Shown: positions 9,690-16,757 of the stretch, piece after piece
Layout of the letters: each line of letters begins with the position of its first letter
Numbering within the stretch: position 1 is the first letter of the stretch
Assembly: GCA_017620845.1 (NCBI GenBank)
Contig: JAGAUJ010000009.1
Location: 1-41,668, forward strand
From: Rickettsiales bacterium
Lineage (GTDB): Bacteria > Pseudomonadota > Alphaproteobacteria > Rickettsiales > UBA1997
DNA length: 41,668 bases
Direction of reading: 5' to 3'
Program-made: the position numbers and the translations under genes
Notes under the pieces: generated by a model
Seen by the model: only the letters and a program-made list of their open reading frames with translations
What the model was told of the DNA's origin: nothing
Database searches by the model: none

Positions 9690-11214
9690 AATTGATACAC
9701 CAGAAAAGGAAAATGTAGAAATTCCAAGTTGTATTTTGGATGGAGTTAATGAAAGATTTGTATTAAGAGAATATCAAGAAGAAGCAATAAAAAGATTTAC
9801 ATATTATTTAAAAAATAAAAGTTATTATCAAAAAGATGTTGTTTGTGATGATATGTTATTTTTTAATAAAAACCATTTACTTTTTAATATTGCAACTGGT
9901 GGTGGTAAAACTTTGTTGATGGCTTGTATGATATTGTATTTACATAATGAATTTGGGTATAATAATTTTTTGTTTTTATCGCATTTAAATTCTATAAATA
10001 TAAAAACTATTGATAATTTTTTTAATAAAAATAGTAGTAAATATTTGTTTTCTAAAAATGTGAATATTAGACAAAGTGAATGTTTTGATTTTGTTGAAAA
10101 TGTAATAAATATTAATGTTGGCACTTATCAAAGTTTGGCAAGTTTGTTGAAAACTTGTAAGGAAAACGCTTTTAATTTGGAAGATGTAAAAAATAAAAAG
10201 ATTGTTATTATTGCTGATGAGTCGCATCATTTAAATGCAGGTGTTGATAAGGAAAGCGGCGAGTGGGAAAATGCAGTAAATAGAGTATTAAATAATAATG
10301 ATGAAAATTTTTTGTTGGAGTGGACGGCAACTATAAATTGGAATGATGTAAAATTAAAAGATAAGTATTTAAGCAAGTGTTTGTATAAGTATGATTTGAG
10401 AGAGTTTTATAAAAGTGGTTATACTAAAACAATTTCTTTGCTACAGAGGGATGTTGAAAATGATAATTTGATGTTGGGGGCAGTTATTTTAAATAAATAT
10501 AGAGAGTGTTTATTTAATGAAATTGGAATTAATGTAAAGCCAGTTATTTTGTTTAAAAGTAAAACTATTGCTGATAGTTTAGAAAATCATAAAAAGTTTA
10601 ATGAATTAATTGATGAATTGAATGATGGAAAGATTAAGATTTTTTTTGATGGGTTAGATGATGGAAGTGTGACGAAAGTTGCTTGCGAGTATCTGATAAA
10701 TAAATATAACAATCTTGTAGAATTGTTAAAAATGGATTTTGTTGATGGTAATATAATAAATACTAATAATGATAAAGAAATAGATGAAAATGCTGTTTTG
10801 TTAAATACTTTGGAGAACAAAAATAATAATAAAAGAGTTATTTTTTCGGTTGATAAATTAAATGAAGGCTGGGATGTGTTGAATTTGTTTGATATAGTTA
10901 AGTTATATACAACACAAAGTAAGGTTGAAACTGTTAGAGAGGCGCAGTTAATAGGCAGAGGGGCGAGATATTGTGGTTTTGAGTATGAAAATAGAGAATT
11001 TGGAAAAAGAAAATTTGATGAATTTGATAAGTATGGTATTTTGGAGCAGTTATACTTTCATTCAAGTCAGGATAATTTAGCTATTAGTAAATTGAAGGAT
11101 GAACTTGCTAAAAATGGAATTGAAATTAAGGAAAATAAAAAGATTGAAATAAAAATGAAAAAGGCAGTTAGTGAAAAAATGCAGATAGAAAAGGTTTTTT
11201 GTAATAAAAAATAG
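9673..11214 (+). CDS. res: Type III R-M helicase/endonuclease subunit (Res), N-terminal part, ended by an amber codon
   Basis: SF2 helicase part of a Type III restriction subunit. I start at ATG 9673, which follows a GTGGGGA binding site, rather than at GTG 9661. Walker A ATGGGKT is at about residues 74-80, the DExH box DESHH at about 181-185, TATI at about 219, and the C-terminal helicase segments NEGWDVLN and EAQLIGRGARYCGF near 395-440. The frame stops at TAG 11212-11214, and the same frame continues at once into the nuclease part without any shift. The 513 residues therefore lack the endonuclease domain. The gene overlaps mod, so the two form one operon. Confidence 0.85.
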   Translation: MDLNIKIDTPEKENVEIPSCILDGVNERFVLREYQEEAIKRFTYYLKNKSYYQKDVVCDDMLFFNKNHLLFNIATGGGKTLLMACMILYLHNEFGYNNFLFLSHLNSINIKTIDNFFNKNSSKYLFSKNVNIRQSECFDFVENVININVGTYQSLASLLKTCKENAFNLEDVKNKKIVIIADESHHLNAGVDKESGEWENAVNRVLNNNDENFLLEWTATINWNDVKLKDKYLSKCLYKYDLREFYKSGYTKTISLLQRDVENDNLMLGAVILNKYRECLFNEIGINVKPVILFKSKTIADSLENHKKFNELIDELNDGKIKIFFDGLDDGSVTKVACEYLINKYNNLVELLKMDFVDGNIINTNNDKEIDENAVLLNTLENKNNNKRVIFSVDKLNEGWDVLNLFDIVKLYTTQSKVETVREAQLIGRGARYCGFEYENREFGKRKFDEFDKYGILEQLYFHSSQDNLAISKLKDELAKNGIEIKENKKIEIKMKKAVSEKMQIEKVFCNKK

Positions 11215-11223
11215 TTAAAAAAT

Positions 11224-12171
11224 TTGGTAAGTAATGATTATGATATTTATGAAGATATAAGATTGTTTTTGAGTAATAAAATATATGATATTAAAACAAA
11301 TAAGGAAGTAAGTTTTAATTTGATGGATAAAAGTGATATTGAAAATAAGGTTGTGGATATTTGTAAAAAAGAGATGTTGTTAAGTAAAATTGATACTTCT
11401 ATAAAATTAGGTGCGATTGTTGATAATGTAAATTATAATTTTGAAAAATTGTATAAAAGATTGCAAATTTGGAGTTTTGAAGATTTTATTAAGATGATTG
11501 ATTCGTTTGATGTGAAAGTTAAAAATTGGACTGGAAGTAGGGTGGAGCAGTATAATTTATATTCTTGGGTGCTCGATGAAATATATAATAAAATTATATC
11601 AAAAGAAGTTAAGGCATATTGTGGAAGTAAAACTTTCAATGATAAGAAATTTTTGGATGTGTTTAGCCCATATATAATAAAGACACTTGAAAATAAAGAA
11701 TTGATTTATTATGAAGAGTTTTTGGTTTATGATAAAGCTGATTTTATGAGTGAAGAGGAGGATTTTGTTAAGTTTTTTAAAATTAAAATATATGATAAAT
11801 TGAAGGAAAAATATGATAATGTGTATTTGGTTAGAAATGAGAAAAAGTTAAAATTGTTTCAGTTTGATAATAATGGCACTGGTTTTGAGCCGGATTTTGT
11901 GTTGTTTTTTAAAAGTGATAATGTGAATTATCAGGTTTATATAGAACCAAAGGGTAATAATTTAACTAGTTATGATTGTGAAAAAGAGGTATTTTTGAAA
12001 CAAATAACAAAATTGACACAAGAGGATAAAATTAATTTGGAATATAATAAGGGTGTTTATGAAGAAAATAAGAGTTATAAGTTGTTTGGTTTGTCTTTTT
12101 ATAATAAAGAAAAAGAAGATAAAGAAAATATTATAAATAGTGAATTTTGCGAGTTGTTTTTGAATAAATAG
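11224..12171 (+). CDS. res: Type III R-M Res, C-terminal nuclease part, separated by a single in-frame amber codon
   Basis: This frame is the direct continuation of the upstream res frame after TAG 11212. Only nine bases separate that stop from the TTG at 11224, and both frames are in the same phase. There is no ribosome binding site or sensible ATG, so it is the 3' half of one broken gene and not an independent one. The nuclease core of the PD-(D/E)xK type is visible near residues 222-242: FEPDFVLFF followed by YIEPKG. With readthrough, the full protein from 9673 would be about 832 residues, close to the lower range for Type III Res. The remainder is helical and Lys/Asn-rich. It ends 8 bp from the convergent ABC ATPase gene. 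Confidence 0.8.
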   Translation: MVSNDYDIYEDIRLFLSNKIYDIKTNKEVSFNLMDKSDIENKVVDICKKEMLLSKIDTSIKLGAIVDNVNYNFEKLYKRLQIWSFEDFIKMIDSFDVKVKNWTGSRVEQYNLYSWVLDEIYNKIISKEVKAYCGSKTFNDKKFLDVFSPYIIKTLENKELIYYEEFLVYDKADFMSEEEDFVKFFKIKIYDKLKEKYDNVYLVRNEKKLKLFQFDNNGTGFEPDFVLFFKSDNVNYQVYIEPKGNNLTSYDCEKEVFLKQITKLTQEDKINLEYNKGVYEENKSYKLFGLSFYNKEKEDKENIINSEFCELFLNK

Positions 12172-12179
12172 TTTATATA

Positions 12180-12869
12180 TTAAAACTCAACTATTTTATG
12201 ATCTTTAATTGTAATAACTTTATCACTATGTTTTGTTAAGTTAATGTTATGTGTTACCATAAGAAGTGAAAGGTTATATTGTTTTACAACATTTATAAAT
12301 AAATCCATTACATTATTTGAATTTGTTTCATCCAAATTACCAGTTGGTTCATCTGCTAATATTAATTGTGGTTTATGTATTATTGCCCTTGCTATCGCAA
12401 CTCTTTGTTTTTCTCCACCAGATAATTCTGCTGGCATATGATTAATTCTTTCTTTTAACCCTAAAAAGTCTAATATTTCTTCTGCTTTTTTTGTAGCATT
12501 TTTTTTACTAATATTATTTATAAGTAATGGCATGATAACATTTTCCAAAGCAGAAAATTCTGGAAAAATATTGTGTGATTGATAAACAAAACCTATATTA
12601 TTTCTTCTTATAATTGTTCTTTTTTTGTCAGTTAATATTGTTGTGTTAATTCCATTTATTTTTATATGTCCGTTTGTTGGTAAATCAACAAGTCCGCACA
12701 TCTGTAAAAGTGTAGTTTTTCCGCAACCTGACTGTCCAACAAAAGATACAATTTCGCCTTTATTTATATAAAAAGAGGAATCTTGTAAAATACATATTTC
12801 GTTTTCTGATCCCTCTTTAAATTTTTTTGTTAGATTTTCAGCCTCTAAAACTATTGAGCTGGTTCCCAT
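12180..12869 (-). CDS. lolD: ABC transporter ATP-binding protein, LolD type
   Basis: A 229-residue ATPase of the MacB/LolD/FtsE group; LolD powers lipoprotein release from the inner membrane with the LolC/LolE permeases. Walker A GQSGCGKTT is at about residues 44-52, the signature LSGGEKQRVAIARA at about 143-156, Walker B LILADEPTGNLD follows, and the switch histidine is in VTHN. The phrase ADEPTGNLD and the N-terminal layout are those of LolD, but no permease gene is next to it, so FtsE-like or other export roles remain possible. The start ATG lies inside the end of the ferredoxin gene (19-bp overlap), implying translational coupling. The pair is transcribed leftward from the rpoZ divergent region. 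Confidence 0.75.
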   Translation of the reverse strand: MGTSSIVLEAENLTKKFKEGSENEICILQDSSFYINKGEIVSFVGQSGCGKTTLLQMCGLVDLPTNGHIKINGINTTILTDKKRTIIRRNNIGFVYQSHNIFPEFSALENVIMPLLINNISKKNATKKAEEILDFLGLKERINHMPAELSGGEKQRVAIARAIIHKPQLILADEPTGNLDETNSNNVMDLFINVVKQYNLSLLMVTHNINLTKHSDKVITIKDHKIVEF

Positions 12870-13090
12870 TTTTCAGCATTGTCATTGTTGTATTGAATTT
12901 TAGCATCATCTGCTTCACTATCTTCAACTATAACGCCTTCGTCAACAACTGTTTGGCAAACACCACAGTCTATACATTGGCTGGCGTCGATTACGAATTC
13001 GCCATTGTTTTTTCTAAAACAATTACATGGGCAAGACATTGCTGCTTCTTCTAAATTTGCATTTTTTGTATCAATTACTACTCTTGACAT
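12851..13090 (-). CDS. Small ferredoxin-like iron-sulfur protein, one 4Fe-4S cluster
   Basis: A 79-residue protein with the bacterial ferredoxin pattern reduced to one set of ligands. CPCNCF at about residues 20-25 supplies the distal cysteine(s), and CIDCGVC at about 39-45 supplies CxxCxxC. Relative to FdxA-type ferredoxins, the first CxxCxxxC and the closing CP of the second motif are missing, so one 4Fe-4S cluster is expected rather than two. The C-terminus (EKWEPAQ) resembles the tail of ferredoxins used by alphaproteobacterial redox enzymes. The 3' end overlaps the ABC ATPase start. The partner enzyme is unknown. Confidence 0.75.
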   Translation of the reverse strand: MSRVVIDTKNANLEEAAMSCPCNCFRKNNGEFVIDASQCIDCGVCQTVVDEGVIVEDSEADDAKIQYNNDNAEKWEPAQ

Positions 13091-13180
13091 TAATTATACA
13101 ATTTATTGTTAATAACAAGTTAATTGTAGAATGTTTTTATATAAAATCAAGTGTCATTTTATTTTTAGTAAAATATTTTA

Positions 13181-13208
13181 TTGACATATATTTGATTTAG
13201 TTTATATT
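13181..13208 (+). promoter_or_regulatory. Promoter of the rpoZ-ffh-ankyrin operon
   Basis: A perfect -35 TTGACA (13181-13186), 16-bp spacer and -10 TATATT (13203-13208) lie about 34 bp before the rpoZ ATG, in the divergent gap with the ferredoxin gene. Confidence 0.6.
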
Positions 13209-13241
13209 TACATTAAATTATTAATAAATTTTTTTAAAAAT

Positions 13242-13661
13242 ATGAGTGCAGTTTCTATTGAAAAATGTTTAGATAAAGTGCCAAATAAGTTTACATTATC
13301 AGTATTATCCATGAATAGAGCAAAAGAAATACTTTTAAGTGATAAATCAGAAGTTGAAACAACAAGATATACAAAAAAAAGTGTAAATAAATCACTTAAA
13401 GAAATAGAAGAAAATATATTAGATATTGATTCTTTTAAAGAAAAGATAAAAGAAGATTTAACTATAAACACAAATAATCCTTTTTCAAAGGAGAATGTAA
13501 ATGCTAAACATACTGATGATGATGCAGATTGTAATTCTTTTGAGTCTAACATTGATATGGGAGAAGATATTGATGGTGTAGATGAAGAAATAGAGGAGGA
13601 TGTGGAAGATGACATTAATTTAGATGATGTGGATATAGATTTAACAGATGATGATAATTAA
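13242..13661 (+). CDS. rpoZ: RNA polymerase omega subunit
   Basis: The omega subunit helps assemble RNA polymerase by chaperoning the beta-prime subunit. The first 45 residues match the alphaproteobacterial omega pattern: MSAVSIEKCLDKVPNKF, then LSVLSMNRAKEIL, equivalent to the usual ARVTVEDCIDKVPNRF and LVLLAAHRAR. The next part (about residues 46-65, KKSVNKSLKEIEENIL) corresponds to the 'NPVIALREIA' helix. The last 50 residues are an extreme Asp/Glu-rich tail of low complexity, longer than in most omegas. The start ATG has no Shine-Dalgarno. It is the first gene of an operon with ffh, 15 bp downstream. Confidence 0.85.
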   Translation: MSAVSIEKCLDKVPNKFTLSVLSMNRAKEILLSDKSEVETTRYTKKSVNKSLKEIEENILDIDSFKEKIKEDLTINTNNPFSKENVNAKHTDDDADCNSFESNIDMGEDIDGVDEEIEEDVEDDINLDDVDIDLTDDDN

Positions 13662-13676
13662 TGAAATAAAAAAAAT

Positions 13677-15038
13677 ATGTTTGAAAATATTACAAGAAGT
13701 TTCAATAGTGTAATTGATAAATTAAGAGGAAAGAAGTTTATAACTGAAAATGAACTTGATTCTACAATGAGAGATATAAGGATTGCACTATTAGAGGCAG
13801 ATGTTTCGCTTAGTATAGTGAAAGATTTTATATCAAATGTAAAAGAAAAAATAATAGGTCAAGAGGTTATAAAATCTGTTGAGTCCGGACAAATGATAGT
13901 TAAAATAGTAAATGACGAGTTAATTAAACTATTTGGCGAAACTGAGGAAGAAGTATCTTTAATTGGTAATCCATCAATAATAATGTTTGTTGGATTACAG
14001 GGAAGTGGAAAAACAACAACTTGTGCAAAACTGGCAAATAGATTAAAAAATAAGTTTAATACAAAAATATTGTTAGTGTCTTTGGATATATATAGACCAG
14101 CGGCACAGGAACAGTTAAAAGTTTTGGCAGAAAAAGTTAATGTGGATTGTTTAGAAATAATAAAAGATCAAAAACCTATTGAAATATGTAAAAGAGCATT
14201 GGAAATACAAAATGATTATGATGTAATTATGTTTGATACTGCTGGAAGGCTATTTATAGATACTGAAATGATGGAGGAATTAAAACAAGTAAAATCGTTA
14301 ATAGGTCCAACGGAAACTATACTCGTGGCAGATTCTTTAACGGGACAAGAAGCAGTAAATATAGCAAAACAATTTAATGAACAAATTAATGTTGATTCTA
14401 TTATTTTAACAAGAATAGATGGAGATGGTAGGGGTGGTGCAGCTTTAAGTATGAGGTTATCTACTGGTTGTCCAATAAAGTATATAGGTATTGGTGAAAA
14501 AATTGGTGATTTAGATTTATTCCATCCAAAAAGAATAGTATCCAGAATTTTAGATATGGGTGATATAGTTTCTTTTGTAGAAAAGGCTGAAGAAATTGTT
14601 GATAAAGAAGAAGCAGAAAAATTAGAAAAGAAAATAAAAAAAGGTAATTTAGATTTTGAAGATCTTTTGAAACAAATAAGAACAATGAAGAAACTTGGTG
14701 GTATAACAAATATATTAAGTTTTTTGCCGGGTGCAACAAAATTAAAAGACTTTTTAAAAGATAAAGGTTTTGAAGACAGTAGTGTTAAAAAGCAAGAAGC
14801 AATAATATTATCAATGACAAGAGAAGAAAGAAAACATCCAGATATTTTAAATTCATCAAGAAAGTTTAGAATAGCAAGTGGTAGTGGAACAACAATTCAA
14901 GATGTAAATAGTCTTTTGAAAAAGTTTAAAGAAATGAAGAGTATAGCTGAAAAAATAGGAAATATGAATAAGAATCAGTTAAGTGATATTATGAAGTCGC
15001 TTGGTGATATGAATGGAGATGCTTTTAAAGATAATTAA
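13677..15038 (+). CDS. ffh: Signal recognition particle protein Ffh
   Basis: Ffh is the SRP54 GTPase that binds 4.5S RNA and signal sequences and brings nascent membrane proteins to FtsY. The 453-residue product has the N helical bundle (residues 1-95), the G domain with P-loop GLQGSGKTTT at about 105-114, DTAGR at about 190-194, TRID at about 247 and the GIGEKIGDL segment at about 270, and a C-terminal M domain with the RNA-binding SGSGTT at about 403-408. The M domain is somewhat poor in methionine before residue 400 but complete. It lies between rpoZ and the ankyrin gene in one operon (gaps 15 and 16 bp). Confidence 0.96.
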   Translation: MFENITRSFNSVIDKLRGKKFITENELDSTMRDIRIALLEADVSLSIVKDFISNVKEKIIGQEVIKSVESGQMIVKIVNDELIKLFGETEEEVSLIGNPSIIMFVGLQGSGKTTTCAKLANRLKNKFNTKILLVSLDIYRPAAQEQLKVLAEKVNVDCLEIIKDQKPIEICKRALEIQNDYDVIMFDTAGRLFIDTEMMEELKQVKSLIGPTETILVADSLTGQEAVNIAKQFNEQINVDSIILTRIDGDGRGGAALSMRLSTGCPIKYIGIGEKIGDLDLFHPKRIVSRILDMGDIVSFVEKAEEIVDKEEAEKLEKKIKKGNLDFEDLLKQIRTMKKLGGITNILSFLPGATKLKDFLKDKGFEDSSVKKQEAIILSMTREERKHPDILNSSRKFRIASGSGTTIQDVNSLLKKFKEMKSIAEKIGNMNKNQLSDIMKSLGDMNGDAFKDN

Positions 15039-15054
15039 TAAATAAGGTGGTGTT

Positions 15055-15615
15055 ATGGCAGATAATGATGAAATTATAAATGGAGAAGTTATAGATAATG
15101 ATTGGTTTTTGTCTGCTATAAATGGTAATCTTGATTATCTAAAACAGCATACCAAAACAAATATTGGTAAGACTGGCGAAAGTAATTGCACTGCTTTGAT
15201 GTATTCTGCTGATATGGATCGTGTTGATTGTGTTGATTTTTTGTCGCAATTTGATGATGAAATATGTAAGCAAGATGTAAATGGTAATACCGCACTTATA
15301 TATGCTGTAAAAAAAGATAATATTGAGTGTGTAAGTATTTTGGCTGAATTGGAGTGTAATATTGTTAATAATGATAAAAAGCGGGCAATAGACTTTGCGG
15401 TTAAATTAGGTTTTGATGAGTGTGTGGAGATTTTGAGTAAATTTGAAATATTGGATGATGAAAACAGTGACACTGATGATGGAAGCGATGATTCAAATAG
15501 CAAAAGAAATTTGATAAAAGAAAATAAAAGGTTAAGAAAAGATTTAAGTGTTGTGAAAAGCGCTGTTAAGGAAGCAGAGAGAAAAATTGATATTGGAAAA
15601 GATAGGGGTATGTAG
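15055..15615 (+). CDS. Ankyrin-repeat protein with C-terminal coiled coil
   Basis: A 186-residue protein. About three ankyrin repeats cover residues 17-135, seen as WFLSAINGNLDYLKQ, TALMYSADMDRVDCVDFL, then NGNTALIYAVKKDNIECVSIL and KRAIDFAVKLGFDECVEIL. An acidic, Ser-rich linker (about 137-152) leads to a basic helix/coiled coil (about 155-182). There is no signal peptide, so it is cytosolic or delivered by a leaderless route. The start ATG has a good AAGGTGG binding site. It follows ffh by 16 bp and is probably co-transcribed. Ankyrin proteins are common in host-associated Alphaproteobacteria and some act as effectors; that role is only inference here. Confidence 0.75.
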   Translation: MADNDEIINGEVIDNDWFLSAINGNLDYLKQHTKTNIGKTGESNCTALMYSADMDRVDCVDFLSQFDDEICKQDVNGNTALIYAVKKDNIECVSILAELECNIVNNDKKRAIDFAVKLGFDECVEILSKFEILDDENSDTDDGSDDSNSKRNLIKENKRLRKDLSVVKSAVKEAERKIDIGKDRGM

Positions 15616-15720
15616 ATGATAAAAAATATATAAAAAATTGGAAAAATATTGATGTTGTTGGTGGGTGGTGAAATGATTAAATAAATATAAAAAATGGGAA
15701 AGAAATAATTACAGTAATAG

Positions 15721-15796
15721 GCCATTGTAGCTCAGCTGGTAGAGCACCTGATTCGTAATCAGTAGGTCGCAAGTTCAAATCTTGTCAATGGCACCA
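15721..15796 (+). tRNA. tRNA-Thr (anticodon CGT)
   Basis: Seven-base acceptor arms GCCATTG and CAATGGC pair perfectly, and discriminator A and an encoded CCA follow. The D arm is GCTCAGCTGGTAGAGC, the anticodon loop TTCGTAA gives CGT (reads ACG), and the T arm contains GTTCAAATC. Length is 76. The toxin-antitoxin pair and the foreign-looking Type I operon follow directly downstream, a usual place for inserted DNA. Confidence 0.95.
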
Positions 15797-15994
15797 TCAA
15801 AAAGTCTTTATTTTCAATACTTTCCAAGTTTCACTAAAAACACTGTAATACAAAATCAGTTGCTTTTGTAATAAAATTGTAATAATAATATATTAAAAAC
15901 ACTTACATAATTTTATATTACAATATATAGTCTTTAAATATAAATAAAAAGTTTGGTGTTGGGTGTGAATTATGGGAGATAGAATAAATGGGTA

Positions 15995-16022
15995 TTGACT
16001 TTTTGTGAAAATGGGTTAATAT
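15995..16022 (+). promoter_or_regulatory. Candidate promoter of the toxin-antitoxin pair
   Basis: TTGACT (15995-16000), 16-bp spacer, TAATAT (16017-16022), followed by an AT-rich, partly symmetric stretch just before the antitoxin ATG at 16051 that could hold the autoregulatory operator. Confidence 0.45.
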
Positions 16023-16050
16023 ATATTTATATAAATAATAGTTATTAATT

Positions 16051-16323
16051 ATGTCTAATGCAATTAATTTAAAGGTTGATAGTAGAGGAAGAATAACAAT
16101 AGGGTCTTTATTTAAAGGTTATAATATTTCAAGTGTAAAGGCATATTTTAATAATACAGATAAAACAATTATACTTGAACCATTTGTTGAAGTTTCTTTA
16201 AAAGATTGTATAAAAGAAGAAGTAAAAAATGAATTACTTGAAAGTGCAAAACATAGAAAAGATTATAAAAAGTTTGATAGTGCTGATAGTTTAACAAAAT
16301 ATTTAACAAAACAATGCAAATAA
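16051..16323 (+). CDS. Antitoxin with AbrB/SpoVT-like N-terminus
   Basis: A 90-residue protein whose first 35 residues (LKVDSRGRITIGSLFKG) resemble the swapped-hairpin AbrB/MazE DNA-binding fold, which typically binds its own promoter. The C-terminal half is charged and helical (KDCIKEEVKNELLESAKH) and would wrap the toxin. It overlaps the next gene by 10 bp, the usual order of antitoxin then toxin with coupled translation. I recognise the fold type and the genetic arrangement, not a named family member. Confidence 0.75.
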   Translation: MSNAINLKVDSRGRITIGSLFKGYNISSVKAYFNNTDKTIILEPFVEVSLKDCIKEEVKNELLESAKHRKDYKKFDSADSLTKYLTKQCK

Positions 16324-16583
16324 TATTAGAACCAAAGTTTGAAAGAGATTTTAAAGCACTTTCAAAAAAGCATTATGATATGAGTAAGATAATTGATGTT
16401 TATACAATGTTAGCAAATAATATAACTCTTCCACCAAAATACAAAAATCATTATTTACAAGGAGATTTACGGGGTTATCAAGAATGTCACATTGATAAAG
16501 ATATTTTATTGATATATCAAATTATAGATAATGATTTAATATTATGTAGATTAGGAAGTTATAAAGATGTATTGTGGAAGTAG
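16314..16583 (+). CDS. YafQ/RelE-type mRNA interferase toxin
   Basis: An 89-residue toxin of the RelE superfamily, closest to YafQ: MQIILEPKFERDFKAL at the start, then GDLRGYQECHIDKDILLIYQI and the C-terminal ILCRLGSYKDVLW. YafQ toxins cut mRNA on the ribosome. The family's histidine and aspartate positions are present in ECHID, and the usual 'RTGTHSDLF' ending appears here as RLGSYKDVL, so the last catalytic histidine is replaced by Tyr; reduced activity is possible. Start codon ATG lies inside the antitoxin gene. Confidence 0.8.
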   Translation: MQIILEPKFERDFKALSKKHYDMSKIIDVYTMLANNITLPPKYKNHYLQGDLRGYQECHIDKDILLIYQIIDNDLILCRLGSYKDVLWK

Positions 16584-16629
16584 TAATAATTTTTATTTTT
16601 TACACTAACAGTTAATATTGATATTCTTA

Positions 16630-16665
16630 AAAACTTAAATATTTTAAAATAAATATTTAAGTTTT
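16630..16665. terminator. 14-bp inverted repeat between toxin and hsdM
   Basis: Perfect arms AAAACTTAAATATT (16630-16643) and AATATTTAAGTTTT (16652-16665) with an 8-base loop, ending in TTTT. It fits a terminator for the toxin-antitoxin pair and directly abuts the promoter of the Type I operon. Confidence 0.55.
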
Positions 16666-16666
16666 C

Positions 16667-16695
16667 TTGACTTTTTATTTAAAAATTAATATTTT
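16667..16695 (+). promoter_or_regulatory. Candidate promoter of the Type I R-M operon
   Basis: TTGACT (16667-16672), 17-bp spacer, TATTTT (16690-16695). The leader then carries an AAAGAGG ribosome binding site 7-8 bp before the hsdM ATG. Confidence 0.5.
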
Positions 16696-16757
16696 ATGTT
16701 TTGTAAAAAGATTTTAAATATCAATTTATGAACGGTATCGAAACAAAGAGGTAACAA

